A DNA stretch of 64,000 nt from Hericium rajendrae (GCA_033439255.1 CM065885.1:930001-994000), one strand, 5' to 3'. Positions 10,844-24,276 are shown, counted from the stretch's first letter. Numbers and translations are program-made. The notes: a model not told the origin generated them from the letters alone.

Positions 10844-13369
10844 GGCGCATGTATAGAGAACAAATTGCGAGCGCTGCGACCTTTAGAAATGTATCATGTG
10901 TAATGGTTAGACAGAGACTTTGATATTTCATGGAAGAAAGCTGCCATTCCAATGTGAATCCCGACCATGAAGTAATCTATGAGAGTTCCCAACACAAAGC
11001 GGCAAGTAGCCCTATAAGAACAAAGCGAGAATAATGATACAACACGAGGCAGAGTACAAGTAAATGGATACAGCCCAGAAAATCAACCTCAAAAGCGAAA
11101 GGAATGTCGTGAGCGCAAACCGAAAGATGGCCGCATTGCGAAGAACGAAGAATATATTATGGTTCGTAAGGGGAGGGAGGGAGGTTTCCGGAGATGTATC
11201 GGTGACAAGATGTCGCCGAGGACAGGTTCATTCTACCAGACATCCGAATCGATAAGCTGCGTGGAAATGAGAGGTAGGACGCGTTGACTTACGGGTTGAG
11301 CACTGTTTAAGCGACGATGCAGTAGCTGTAGCCACCGCTGCCACTTGCCTCCTGGTCAGCAGGAACACTGGTTTGTGTCTCATCGGTGTGAGAGACGGAG
11401 GATGAGGAGAGGATGATCTCGGAGGTGAAGGAGTCCATTGCAGATGATGAGAGCGGAGAATAGAGCTGAGTGGATTGACTCTGCACAATGGCTCAAGAAT
11501 GCTCAAGCTGCGGGTTGCTGCTGGAATGCTCTAAACAGGTCGTCTTGGAGTCTTCTTATAACGGTCGAAGGTGGGTTGCTGTCCCAGCGACAGCAACGCA
11601 GTGACGCCGCGTTCCCCCGACGGTCCGAGCGACTATTGTCTTGCGCGTTCGCGCCGAGATCTGTGCCTTGTCCTGGCATGCAGATGAGCACAACAAGCTG
11701 TGAGTTGTTCCGTCTCAGTCTCAATCGTGCCCAACAATAGCAGGCCGTGTCGACATCAGGCTGGCTCGTACCTGCAAAAACAAAAGGCATGAAGTCTGTA
11801 CCTACATTCTGCGTACCTGCATTGGCAGGCATCGCAGTCATGTACCAAGCCCTGCGGAAAAGATGGCAGTCTGCCAATCGCACGAGGGCGCCTGGTCGGG
11901 TGGGAGAACCGACAGGGTCCACGCCCGCCCGAACAAGGATCAAGACTCGCCCACAGTACACGCACCCGCAAGACGCATTGCTTCTTCTGGCAGATTCTCC
12001 GTTGCAATTGTGAAGACCAGGGGCCGAACCTGAAGCGCAATTGTTATGTTGGTCCGGCATAGAGATGCAGTGACAGCATGGGCGCTTGTTCTTATTGTTT
12101 GCCAGCTGTGCGACACGGAGCTCATCGCTGCAAGGCCGTACGATCGCCGTCATCTCCGAAGATGGACCTGTTCATGCACAGAGATTCAGAAATGCAGCAC
12201 AGAGCACAGGGACTCTGCAAACAAGGCCAGAGACACGATTGAGGTTGGTAAGTGACACTGAAGAAAAGAGCTCGCAGTCATTGAAGACGATAGTGCCGCG
12301 GAGTACCAAGTTTCGCATAGTGCCGAAGTTCATAGACATGAGAGTTTCGAAGTGACCTCGACACATTCTACCGAATCACTTACCGAACGGTTCACCTTCT
12401 CTCATTCGCATCGGAAAATTGGAAAAAGCTATGCCGGTACATGCTCACGGGTCACGCGGCAGAAATTCGGACATCAAGCAATTGACTTGCAGGATCAGAT
12501 ACCGTTCTTGTCAAGCCCCTCGCGTGAGACATCTGCCACGGTTCAACGTGGTCAGAACGGAGTGAAGACGGCATTTTAGCAGCATTCCGGAACAAAGACA
12601 AAAGCGAGGGCGTAAGACCCATCTGCCATGTCGCGCCGGCCCTGTCCTAGTTAGCGAGGTACAAGTTAGCCTAGAAGGGCCGGTTAAGGATCGTGCTGAC
12701 TTAGGTTACGCGGTCCAACAGTGCTCCAGGGATTGAAAAATTAGTCTCTAGGTTAGTACGATACGGTTCGACCGGTCAGGGTCCCTTCCAAGTAATTCCC
12801 TGCCAGGGAATCAAGTAGAATGGAAGAGAAGCTGAAGGTCGAGTCCAGCCTCCGCGGGAAAGAAATGATGCTGGCATTCCCGATCCTCAGCAGCACGACG
12901 TGTCCGCGCCGTCTTTTCAGAATGGAGCCTCACCACACCAGCTCTGCTCGAGCATCCCTATACTTGAGTAGGTACGTATTCAAGGCGAGGAAAGTCCGGC
13001 TTCTTTGTTGACCGGGTCTGATCTTCAGGTCATAGATAGGCGCAAAGCGTGGCGAGAAGGGCGTATTGAGCGTTCGCTCAGCTATCTCCTCACAGCATCG
13101 AAATTCCATCTTCCAGTCGCCAAAGCATGTACCAAAGGCAAAATTCCAAAGCTCGGATTGTCTGGAAAAGCAAGTAGCAAAGAACGCTGGCAGAATACAT
13201 CAACATCTGCGGGTATATGACCAAGAAGCACCTCGCAGAATCATGTGCGTGACTGAACTATCAGTTGACTGTGTCAGTTAATCCACGATATGCATATGCG
13301 AGAAGGCTAGATGACTCACACGATATCCATCCTACCGCTGCAAAGCAACGAATAGGACACAGAAGAAAA
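10844..13369. other. 2.5-kb stretch with no supported gene
   Basis: Both strands contain only scattered open frames without motif or splice support, including one of 216 codons on the minus strand at 11503-12153 whose composition is unlike a protein. At 12636-12683 an 8-bp inverted repeat (CCGGCCCT / AGGGCCGG) encloses several GTTAG-type repeats. Otherwise nothing. Confidence 0.4.
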
Positions 13370-14937
13370 TTAGTCGGTATACTTGTTGATCAATATTTCT
13401 TCTAGATTAGGAAACACCTCCTCGAGATACGACACAGCATCTGGTTCCGGCTTCGAATGAGGATAGTGGCGAAGAACGATATAGAGCGGCGGTGTGCCAT
13501 TGCGATCGCCCCAGTCCCACTCCGGAGGTCTGCCAACATTGTGACCGTCCCAAGGCATGACCTGAATCTGAATGCAATTGAGCTGAGGGCAATGTTTAGC
13601 AAATGCGACAAGTCCGCCGATGGTGAACTTCGATGCATGGCTTTTATGCGCCTTAAGACTGATATCAAGTAGATTTGGCCATGCGGAAGCAAGAACCCCG
13701 AGGAGCTCGTCGTCCCAAGCCAGCTCGCATGCCGAGAGGGCAAAGTACTTCATGTTGCAGAATTCAAGCAGGGGAGAAAAGACAGTATTGTCTAGTGGGA
13801 AGGAGGAAAGACGTCGATGTGTCTCATTATCGTAGCCAAAGATGCGGAAGCATGTCAGGGTATCTGGGGAGCAAATCTTGCATATGGCGTTGATATATCT
13901 TTTAACAACAGGTGCGCGGGCACATTCTGTCGGCGTGACATCGATGCTGTGAAGTTTATTGAAGGGCTTGCGAAATGATTGAAAAAGTATGGCCAATTCA
14001 TCGAGCTTCGCGCCGTGGATGGTTAGACTTTCCAGAGCAACAAATCCTGGCTGGACCGGCAAGGCCATGGCAGTAAAAGAGAACCCGCTCTTTTCAAAGT
14101 CTAACTCCAGATGACTCAAGCAGCGCATTCCTGCCAGGTAACAAAGGAGCTCATTCGAGATACTGGTCTCGATGATGACAGCTTCCATGAGGGGTAAGGC
14201 GGAAAGAATTAAGGCTGTTTGCCGGAAACAGAGCTGGTCGTGATTCGTATGTGTGTCTTCTATGCGAACATCGGCGAGGGATGGTGAGTTTGCTGCAAAG
14301 GTAGAAATAATGGAGAAGAGAGTTTCGTCGTGAGATGGCAGCCAAGGGAACGGGAGGAGCTTGATCGACTCGAGTGACGGGCCGGCAAATAATGAAAGAT
14401 ACGGAAATGTTGTAATCTTCGTACTCATCCAGTAGAGATGATGCAGATTTGGTAGCATGGGAGGTTGAAGGTCCATAACACAAGCACTTAAGAGGCGATA
14501 CACAGGTGCTGGCAAGTCGTTCTCGTATACGGATAAGATTCGAATACGGTGGGTGTAGAATTCAAGTCGCTCGATACCCGATGGAATTACGAGCTGAGGC
14601 GATGTTTCTTGTAAGAAAGTCGGGTTCATATTGAATTGAGAAATGAGGGTGATTTACATACCATCCATATTTCAAAATCTTCAGGCAGGATACATGCAGC
14701 AAGCGGTTGAATGGAATGCATGTGATACCATAATGCATCGAGGCCAGGATTTAGGAATGTCTTGCAAGTCAGCGCGAAGGCAAGTGCGTCTTCTCTCTTC
14801 ACGAACTCTGCATTCAGGCTAACGGTATAATCGCAACCGAATTCCCAGCATATGTCTGACAACGTCAGCGGTAGCCATTGGACGACTTCTAGGACGATTT
14901 CCGGAATCTGAAGACACCGATGCATCCTGTGTGACAT
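13370..14937 (-). CDS. F-box-like protein with leucine-rich C-terminal domain
   Basis: Two exons, 14937-14662 and 14593-13370, joined in phase 0 by a 68-nt intron (GTATGT...CAG), give 499 residues. The N-terminus is F-box-like (IPEIVLEVVQWLP, then LAFALTCKTFLNPGLDALWY), followed by a PLAACILPEDFEIW motif typical of basidiomycete F-box proteins, then leucine-rich repeats (SLADVRIEDT, CLSHLELDF, ALESLTIHGAKLDELA, LLDISLKAHKSH). It probably recruits a substrate to an SCF complex. It is not a member of the five-copy family elsewhere in the window: exon structure and motifs differ. The frame is intact, and the end EEVFPNLEEILINKYTD is typical of this type. Confidence 0.8.
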
Positions 14938-15973
14938 GAATCACCCGACGAGTGTTACTATGCATATAAGAGTCGCACCTTCCAACGCTGACAGCGTGAA
15001 ATTTTCAGTGCTGCTAGAGTGGTGACCGTCTCTACTATACAGCGCTCAGCGCGGGCGGAGGACGAGAAGATCTTCAACCAACCTTCAACGAGAACGAGTT
15101 TTCGTGTGCTGGAGCGGACCGGCAGCGGACCGGCAGCAGTCTCCCATAGCCGCACCGTCACCGGTCAGCGCAATTGGCGCAGCAGTGGACCGACCTCCAC
15201 CTACCGTGACTCTCCACTTCATCATCGCGTAGTACACCGATGTAACATGAATTGTACACCATCGACCATAGATTGCAACATCATCCACACTGTTCACACC
15301 CTGGGGCCGGAACCATATGCCATGGAATCCGCAATGAACTAGAAAGCAGGGCGTTCAACAACCAGTCACTTTGATGCCCAAGCTCACTCCACGCCGAAAG
15401 CTGACGTGACGCCAAGGATCCAATATCGTGTCTTTGCGAGGTGCGTATATTTCTGCTTCTATCACATGTCTTCTCGAAGTGGTTCGCGCCGTGGACACGA
15501 GAAGAAGGATATCCACTGCACGGCCATCGCAAGTACTGCGATCCCTCATTGGGACCGCTGCGGAATAAAAATTCCTTCCTTCTCTCCTTCCCTCCGCGAA
15601 AGGTCGATCGATCCTTCAGCCGGCCTCGGCGTCGACCACCCGGCGGCAAGGCATCGGTAAAGTTTGCGTCTCCAAAACTAGCAAGGATAATCGGGACAAA
15701 GGCATGTCCATTCAATTGTATGTCCTTCTGTCGATGTGAAAATGTATTCAAATCATTCAGCGCGCGGCCTTTGCAGTCGGAAAAACCTGAAACCCAATTC
15801 TGCATGCTGATCGTCGTGAATATGCATTGTGTGGACGCGCGGTCGCGTCAGAACTCGACCCACGCAGTCCGAGCGATCACGAGATGCACCTGAAGTTTCA
15901 AGATCCTCCTTCTTGACACTCATAAGACTGTTGAGCTGTTCTCCGTCTGTCGTCCCATTGACTCTGCCCCAGT
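14938..15973. other. Intergenic stretch
   Basis: One kilobase between the divergent F-box-like gene and SDR 1. No supported gene. A 174-codon minus frame at 15281-15805 lacks any recognisable domain. Confidence 0.4.
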
Positions 15974-16970
15974 ATGTCCCGCCAAGTAGCAATCGTGACA
16001 GGCTGTTCCGAGGGAGGAATAGGTTTCTCCTTGTACATACCTTCCAGTTCTGCGTTCCCCTTCACTGAATGACTATGCGCGCAGCTGCGAGAAACTGGCC
16101 AAACGAGGTAACGTCGTCTACGCGACTGCTCGAACGCTTGAATCCATGGACGGGCTGCAGCACTCAGATGTGTGGAAGCTCATCCTGGACGTGACCAATG
16201 AGAAGCAGGCTGTTTCTGTTGTGGAAACGGTCATGAAGACTGAAGGTCGCATAGACCTGTTGATCAACAACGCTGGCGTCCTCGCGCCCGGTACAGTATT
16301 CTGATTCGTTGTACAAGTCTCAGTCATATTGAAGTGCGGTACAGGCCCGATTATCGACTACACGGTCGATGACATGAAGGCTGTCTACGAGGCAAACGTG
16401 TTCTCCATTCACCGCCTCTGCAGACTCGTAATCCCGCACATGGCAGAGCGCAAGCAGGGCACAATCGTGAATATGGGATCCATCGTCGGCGAATTGTAAG
16501 CTTTTCCACAGACCCAGCCGTCTTGACGCTAATAGACCTACAGCCCGACGCCCTGGACCGGAATCTATGACTCCTCCAAAGCGGCCGTGCGCATACTCAC
16601 TGAGGTGCTCTCGCTCGAATGCCGGCCATTCAATATCCACGTCATGCTCGTTGCGCCCTGCGTCGTCGAGTCGCGCATCGTCGGCAAGCACGACGATTAC
16701 CAGCTCCCGCCGGGCTCGCTCTACGGCGGTTTCTTCCACAACATCCGACAGCGGCTGGAAGCTGCACGTGGGAGTGACGCGACGCCGACGGACGTGTTCG
16801 CAGAAGAGATCATCCAGAAGGTAACGAGGAAAGGCGCGCGGCCGAACCATGTCCTGGCGGGAGGAAAGAAGGAGGTGTTCAAGATTATGGGATGGCTGCC
16901 GAGGCAGTGGGTGTTGAACATCGTTTGGAGTATGTTTTCAAAGCCGGAAGACAAGAAGCCTGGTGAGTAG
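15974..16970 (+). CDS. Short-chain dehydrogenase 1, acyl-DHAP-reductase-like
   Basis: Four exons fit in phase: 15974-16032, 16085-16290, 16345-16495, 16544-16970, giving 280 residues. A classical SDR fold is visible: cofactor loop VTGCSEGGIG, acidic patch LILDVTNE, NNAGVLAPG, the catalytic Ser in MGSIVGEF and the YDSSK catalytic Tyr-Lys pair. The early TGCSEGGIG and the post-catalytic segment with a hydrophobic C-terminal stretch (LPRQWVLNIVWSMF) resemble NADPH-dependent 1-acyldihydroxyacetone-phosphate reductases (AYR1) of the ER and lipid droplets. The exact substrate is inferred. It converges on SDR 2, whose stop is about 470 bases away. Confidence 0.85.
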
Positions 16971-17440
16971 TTCGATGTAGTCCCGGATTGGAGACGTCTT
17001 CACGTCGATCTGATTTCTGCAGCATCGTAAGATCTCACTGACTTCCATCAAAGACCGCCCTGTGCAAAAATCATTTGTTAGAATACAGCACGGCGATGCA
17101 ATGCAATAGCCACTTACATGACACAAACCTATGGTGATGGCGGATGCTTTACCATCTCGCCTTCTTATCAAACCTTAGCTTCTGTACGAACGTGGATGTT
17201 TTGCTTTCTAATACCTCTTCGCCGCCCAAGTTTCATGACGATCCCGCAATCGCCGAGCTTGCCAATGGGGATCATCGAATTAGTCACACCTCTGCGATGG
17301 AATTTTCATGCTATAAAAGATGAGGTCGCCCTCCTGTGTCAAACCGCAGAGACGATAATCCATATACTGTACATTTTCATCCGAGCGCGCTCACTTCGTA
17401 TCTAAAGTACAGGTGTTTCATTCCGTGCTCTTCATAGCGT
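16971..17440. other. Intergenic region between convergent SDR genes
   Basis: Shared 3' flank of the two convergent dehydrogenase genes. No gene or RNA seen. Confidence 0.5.
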
Positions 17441-18642
17441 TCACCACTTCTCATGAGCAGGGCGGACTGGAAGACGAAATATAGGATTCAACATGAAAGA
17501 GCGCTGACAGGAAAGCAAGACACGTACGATCAAGCTCCCAAGCCCAGGCAGATCTGTCCTGGTTAGCCAGGTAGAGGTAGGTCTGTTGATGAAATGCATC
17601 AATATCCCGCATGCTGATATCCATTGTTCCAGAGCGCCAACATACATCTGCGATGCTCTCAGGTTTGAGATGGACATCTGGGTCGTTGACCCAGGACGCA
17701 TCCTTGATGCCAGCCGAGCGGTCGGTGAGAATTCCTAAGAAGATTAGCGATGAAAGGTCAGACCTGCGGCTGAGCATCGATACACGGGATGGCGCACCTC
17801 CATCGATGATGACATGGGCAACCTGATGTGTTAATTCTTGCCCTGAGCTTCACGAAGTTAGACGGGATCTCAAAACGACGTACATGAATATTCTGCTTTC
17901 CGAATTCCTTGGCCAAGCTCTGGGACAGAGCTCTCTCCCCAAACTTGCCCGCAGCAAACGCACTCGTCGTCACATTCCCTCTGATAGAGGCAGTAGCACC
18001 TGTAAAGAGGAGCGTGCCTCTCTTTCCTTTCTCGTTGAGGTCCAGGTCCTTGAACGCCAAGATAGCTTCCTTGGCGAACGAAAAGGCGGCCGTGATGTTC
18101 GTCTGCACGCTCTCTTCGATTTCCTCCTTCTTGACATCGAGGAAGGACTTCCACACGCCAAAGCCAGCGTTCCAGAGCGCTGCGCGGATCGGGACGTTCG
18201 GCCAATGGCTGCGAATTGAAGTAAATGCCCCGCTGATGGCATCATAGGTGTAAGCTGGGATGGGGAAGGCAGCAGCCTAAGATGCATATGGCGTCAGCTC
18301 AACAAGGACTTGACATTTAATCATTTGACGGCTTACCTCTCCGCCATTGGCACTCAGTTCTGCTGCGAACTTCTGAAGAGAGTCGGAGCGACTCTCTCGT
18401 GAGATGAGTGCGACGCGGTATCCCGCACGAGAAAAGGCGCGCCTGCAGCGATCGCAACTCGTCAGTACACAGTGAAGAGGGGTCTCTGGTCCATATCACT
18501 CTGACTTACGCTGCAGCACCTCCAGTTCCTGATGCGCGAAATGACATATGCGAAATGAACACATGCTTTGGAGAAGATCATACAACATACCGGCACTGTT
18601 GCCAACACCAGCAACGACAAAAATCGGACGAACTGCGGCCAT
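17441..18642 (-). CDS. Short-chain dehydrogenase 2 (Tyr-less active site)
   Basis: Eight exons join in phase: 18642-18591, 18528-18510, 18442-18337, 18276-17884, 17822-17798, 17734-17646, 17582-17528, 17466-17441, giving 254 residues. The N-terminus FVVAGVGNSAGTGGAAARAF is a Rossmann cofactor loop. LWNAGFGVWK stands in the NNAG position, and FTGATASIRG carries the Ser region. At the YxxxK position the sequence is SAFAAGKFGERAL, so the catalytic Tyr is Phe while the Lys is kept. The C-terminus (VAHVIIDGGI, then RSAWAWELDLRPAHEKW) matches a known SDR subgroup that ends in a similar way. It may be a reductase with altered chemistry; the substrate is unknown. Confidence 0.85.
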
Positions 18643-19088
18643 GCTTGTTGTGAATAGTCTTGCAAGCTGGGGGGTATGAGAACGCATGATAGGCGGCTCG
18701 CGCGACCTTTATAGGCTCAGGAGACGCATTCAGATTCGAAGCTGAGCGGATATCACCCACAACTTGCGTCATATGCCGTGCAGACCGAAGTCCAAGGATA
18801 GCATCTTAGTACGCTTCGGTCAGTGATGAGTGAGCAATGTCAACCATCCGGCATACAGAATGCTTACTCATGGTGGTCCATTCGACGCCTCCTGGTGGGC
18901 TTTCGCACGCGTAAACTCGGTCGAGTGCTTAAGTAGATTATTTCTGATAATTAATGCAAATACAAGTCCGTGGAATGTACGAGGAAACAACAATGCAGAT
19001 GGACACGGTACATATGAGGTTTGTAGTAGAGGAAACATGCGAGTCGATTGTAGTTGCTGTGGAACAAAGCGCGCAGTGGATCATACAA
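18643..19088. other. Intergenic region, SDR 2 promoter and FAB1 3' flank
   Basis: No gene. It should contain the minus-strand promoter of SDR 2 and the 3' end of the FAB1 transcript. Confidence 0.4.
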
Positions 19089-22000
19089 TCATAGTACACT
19101 CGGCAAGTCGGATGGATCACGCGGTAGCTTCTTTTCATCCGGAGGTTTAGTCCATTTATCTGAAGCGTCGAATATTTTTTGTCAGTAAAAGAAGACGAGG
19201 CTCAGGCGATCAGGAGGTGACTTACCAGGGCATGCGATGAAGTAACGGTCCATAGCAGCCAAGAAACGTTCCTGATATTCTTGGGGAGGTACAACGGTCA
19301 CCTCTTTGCTTAAGAAACCTTGTTTTGCCTTGTACTCGAGTGTTTTGGCGAATGTATAGCTTCCGATGGTATCGACGAGGCCGCAGAAATTCTGATGATT
19401 CTCCTCGTCCACGCCAACGAGTAGTCTAGTCATAAACATTAAGATAGATCTAGAATGAAATTAAAGCAATGCGTACGAATAGTCCATAATGTTGCTCTTG
19501 GCAAGGAACTCGCAATCCGACTTCAGGCCTTCGTGGAGGACAGTCTTCGAATGAGGAAGCACAAGCGTCAATGTTCGCTGTTGGCCTGCCTCGACGTCAG
19601 TTACACAGATCAGGTCATTATGACACTGTGACTCACCCTCAATCCACTCGCCATCAAACAGAATCCTCGACGTCGAAGAACTGGGCTTGACCTTCCGACC
19701 TTGGATGCCTTTCAAATCGAACGTCTTCGTGATTTTCTGGTTATAGAATAGGTTTTCCATAACCAGAAGATCCGCTTTGGCCTGCACGGCGCCAGTTTCC
19801 AGATTCTTGACTTCAACAGTGTAAAAGCCCAGCAACTTCGCAAGTAACGAAGCCTTTCCTGCCGTGGTCTCCATGTGCCGGAAGTAATGCGGAGCAATAT
19901 CGATCAGCACTTGCCTGACGAATTCATCAGTCAGATAAAGCCTCGCCAATGTATATAATCTCGGACTCACAGATCCGCGACGTTCCACGCGTTCACCAAC
20001 GTCTTGATAATGAATCGATCGTCCGCCGTCTTCCAAAAGTCCGACTTGCTCTTCCCTCCCTCAGCTATCCACATCTCGCACTTCATCATGCTCTTGAGGA
20101 ACACGTCGTCGACACCACAGCGCCGCCGCAGCGCGTCGAACTGCTTCGCATAGTACACCGTGCACCCGAACTTGAGCCGCTTGCCGATTGTCCAGTCGTA
20201 CTTGATGTGCGGCCGGTCGTCGATCGTGAGCGGGTCGATGTTCGAGAGCAGCCCGTGATGCTTTTGAAGGGGCGCCGGCGAAGTACGAGTGTTGGGGTCG
20301 GCCGTGCTCAGTACATAGCGCATGGCATTGGTGAGGCTGTTCGTCCATGAAGGTGTGGCAGGGGTGGGCGGGAGCTCCCGCGAATCTCCACCTTGTCGCA
20401 CGCTCTGCTCTACATTAGCCTTAGCTGAGGGTGGACTTGATTCCGCAACACCAACACGGGGCGCGAGAGGCTCGGGCGCTGCAGATACGATATCCTTCAA
20501 AGGGGGCGTGGGCGGTGCGGAGGGGCCATCTGGCGTGGACGCCGTGCGTATGATGCTACCATTCGAGATGACGGACGACGTCCCGCGCCGGATGTTTGTC
20601 TCCAAGAAGGACGAGCCCTCCGCGTCACTCCCGTTCCTGGACGACGCAGTGGAAGCCGCTTCCATCTCTTGCAGCATCTTCTCCGCCTTCGTCTCGGATT
20701 GAGCAGTGACCTTCCCGCCCGCAGGCTCCGTGTTGACCATGACAGCGGGCTTTGCCCAGGCGAGCGGAGGGGCGCCACCACTGATATTTCTTCCGGCGGG
20801 TATGTTCATATGGGCCACAGAGGACGAAGGAATGTTAGATCCTGCATCCGCTGGCACTTGCCGCAGGACGTTGCGTGTCATGAGCGTCGTTGGGTCACGG
20901 GGGTGCTCCTTCCGACTGATGAAGGCGGAACAGGGCTCGGACTCTTGCCACGCGGAGTCGTCACGATCAGGATCTGGCTTCGTCGACGGAGTGAACAACT
21001 TGAACGACAACGCACTACTACTGGACGCTGCTGATGATGGTGTTGTTGCACCGGAAGGTCGTGCTGACGCCACCGTTGTAGGCAAGACAATGTTCTGGCT
21101 GGCCGCTCCTCTCGACATGTTCACTAGCTCGCGCTGGTAATCCCTTGAACTGTGCCATCCACGAACATCAGCCTACATCTGAGTTGCTGTCATGTAAATC
21201 TCACGAACCTCAAAGTGAACGCAATGATGCTGCCCCAGTCTTCCTCCCGGATGATGACGTTACCGCCGGGCACAGCATGGTATCCACTACGCCACCACTC
21301 CGGAGTAGGGATCGCCTGACGATCCGCGTCCAGCTCAGGCTTAGCAGGCTTCGCCACGTGCTTGTCCTCCCAGGCTGAAAGCCGTTTCATCGAACCTCGT
21401 GCAGCGTCATGGAACGACCGTCGGACGTCATTGATCGTCGACACCGGGGTTTGCGATAGCTGATGGTAAAGTTCTTGCTCCTTCTGCTGAAAATTGTATC
21501 GCATATTGGACAGAAGACTAAGGTGGTCAGAAGGCTCCTCTGCATCACTGCATGTGGATTTGGAGAGGCTGGTCGTCGACGATGCTCGACTGGGTTGGGG
21601 TTTGACAGTTGTGGCGGATGTGAATGAAGAATCGGCCCCGTGCATCACAGGACTGGGCGGTCCTGTGCGTGGAAGGGAGGTTTGGCCGGCCTTGGGCGTA
21701 GCCGTCTCGGATTGAGTTTCGTACGCATCATCAGTCGAGGGCAGACGTGGGAGGGACTTGTGGTAGTGTGATACCGAAACATTATCCAAGAATTGTAATT
21801 CCTATATCGGAAGAGAAGAGCCTCGTGAGCCGAATAGAGGCGTGAAAGGGAAGACAACTGACCACTTTATCCAGATGCTCTGCAACACCCTGCCACCAGT
21901 TTTTGATTTCCCGCCGCAGTGCCCTTTTCTCTTCGTCGGCTTCGACCTTCTTCGCGTCCGCGATATCCGCCGGAGAGGTAGACCTCTCTTTGTCCCGCTC

Positions 22001-24276
22001 TGCAGGTCTCTCTCCCCCATTTCCGCGCGAGTATTGTAGTCTAGGTGGACGAAGTTCAAAGATGTCATGTATGATTGCAAGCGAAAACGAAATGCTATGC
22101 GACTTGTGCTTGAAATGACGGATGATGTTGAAACGAGACTGAGGAAGTGGGGAATCTGGACCTGTCCATGGTTTAGGGGGAGGCACCGTATGAGAGCAAA
22201 GTGTGGGCGATAGTGTACAGAGAGTGGGGGAATATACTAGTAATTCGAGAAATTTTGCGAAAGAGTACAGACTTCACAGTGCAAAGACGTGAGCAATGAT
22301 GACGATGGAGGACAAGAGAAGAGACTTACTAGGTTGCATCGGACATTGTACGTCGCGGGGTGGACGCAGTACATATTTTACAGCTCTGCCAAATCTCTAT
22401 ACCATCATTCGGCTCGCCAGATTCTTCGCGAGTCTTTGCGATAATCCGTATTGCGTTATGAACCCAGCGCAGTTCATGTTGTCCCCTCAAGGATCCACAT
22501 CCAGACTCGGTGCAAGTCTCCTTTGCATTAGCACAATGGTCCTCCACCACTTCGCCCAGAGTGTCTTCATCACGGCCATAGAACATAAACGTCCTCCAGC
22601 GCGCTCGAGAGCCACAATACGAGTACGGATTCTGGTCCTCATCGAGGAAAACGGACTTGTTTGTATTCTCGATCGACAGCGTGACGCCCACCACGTGCTT
22701 AGAACAGAGCACAGACAAACTCTGCTGCCGAGCGAAGCCTATAGGGCCCACCATGCCACGGCCCCGGGCCTCCCTGCCTTCCCATCCGAGTAGAGACATG
22801 AGACCTGTGCGTTCTTCGCCCCGCAGCCTGCGGTTAGGATTGGCCTTCTCTTCTCCAGCGAGGCGCACCAGCAGGGTCGGCATGGAGACTGCGAGGCCGG
22901 GCGACGTGGACAAGAAACGTGCGTCGCGCTCGAGTCGCTGCAACGTCGACTGAAATGGCGGGTCGTCTGCCTTATCTGGTTGTTGAGAGGTTGACGAGCG
23001 GGAATCCCCAAAGATGGAAAATCGCCGGGCGAGAGACGATGAGGCAGGAATTTCGGCGGATCCACGAGGCTCAACGGGGGGCGTGTGCGGCGCCTGGGGA
23101 AGGTCCAGCGAGCCGCGGCGGACCAGAGATGGTGCCACTGTAGACGCGCGGTGTAGTAGGTGGTTGGTCTTTTTGGAGAAGAACGACCAGATGGAGGAGG
23201 GAATATGTGACTCGCGACTCTCCCGAGAACGGCGTCGGGCGTCAGGGGAGGAAAGAAGATGGATCATGGGCACGGTGGGCGCGGAAGGAAGTGTTGGCGG
23301 CGGTGGTTTCGGGAAGCGCAGACCGACCTGAGATTGCGCTAGGAGCTGCTGCTCAAGCATGATGGAGAGACGCGCGTAAACTGCGATGCGGAGGATTCTT
23401 GAAAGCAATTCATGCTGTTTCGCAGAACGCACGCCCTCAAAGAAGAAGGTTCCGCCGACAAGAGACAATTTGTCTGGGGTCGCATCAGCGCTCGCTACCG
23501 TAGGATGTCAATTTAGAACATTACAGAGACCTAAAATACGTACTGTTCCATTCTCGAAGACCGAACAAAAGGAAGGGAGAGGCAGCCTCCAGGTCTTCGA
23601 CGTCACCGGACGGATCCGGGTCAGGAAGGGAGAAGGCGTTGGGTGCGAAGACACATCGTCGCACAGGAGTGCTCAGGATGTCAGCTGCCTTGAAATAGCT
23701 TCCTGTTTGCTCGTCAAAGGTGGCGATGGTCAGAAGAAGATGCTTCGCCGACGGTCTGGGAGTAGATGGGCCTGGTTTGGACGTGAAACTACGCAACTGG
23801 CGCAAAGCCAAAATCTGGTGCTGTTGTTCCTGGAGCCGCCGGTCGACTGCCTTGGACTCTTCTTCGTTCCCTCGAATGCGGTCATCATTTTCAATGTCCT
23901 GGACCTGGGAGCCCTTGGCTTTCCGTGCTTCGGCGTCCTTGTGAGCCTTATTTTTCTCCTGCACCTGCTTCTTCTCCAGCTCTGCATCTAATCTTTCGGA
24001 TCTCCTTCTCACCTTCGCACGCTTGATCCCAGCAAGCCATTCGCCCGAGACTGCGGCATCAACGAGACTATCCAACGCCGCGTAAAGCACGTCGCACCAC
24101 GCATCCTTGTCATCAGCGCGAAGCGAGTCGTCTTCCTCGAGCAGGTGGTTGATGAGTCCTGTTATATGGCCCGAACTGTCGACCGTTAAGGCCCTGATGT
24201 GCCTATTTGCAGCGTTGAAACTGTGATACGGAAGAGCGGGAAGAGGCTTCGAGGTGCTGCCGCCAGAAGTAGTCAT
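19089..24276 (-). CDS. FAB1: 1-phosphatidylinositol-3-phosphate 5-kinase (type III PIP kinase)
   Basis: Nine exons fit in phase: 24276-23544, 23494-22330, 22271-21866, 21801-21209, 21143-19971, 19914-19637, 19585-19477, 19425-19226, 19159-19089, giving about 1575 residues. The C-terminal third is the PIP kinase domain: IGKRLKFGCTVYYAKQF (nucleotide loop), SDFWKTADDRFIIK (catalytic Lys region), DLKGIQGRKV, MDYSLLVGVDEE, and VTVVPPQEYQERF before the C-terminus. Upstream, the WRTFMFYGRDE segment and the Cys-rich CGSLRGQHELRWVHN segment match the region before the kinase in Fab1/PIKfyve. The enzyme makes PtdIns(3,5)P2 on vacuole and endosome membranes. I see no N-terminal FYVE zinc finger; the N-terminus instead has an acidic and charged coiled-coil region (RRSERLDAELEKKQ). 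Confidence 0.92.

Noticed and set aside
11503-12153. 216-codon minus-strand open frame
   Set aside because: No motif, odd Cys/Arg/Asn composition, no splice or homology support.
15281-15805. 174-codon minus-strand open frame
   Set aside because: No recognisable domain; lies in an intergenic gap.
20322-21140. Plus-strand open frames opposite FAB1 exon 5
   Set aside because: Shadows of the Ser/Pro-rich FAB1 exon.
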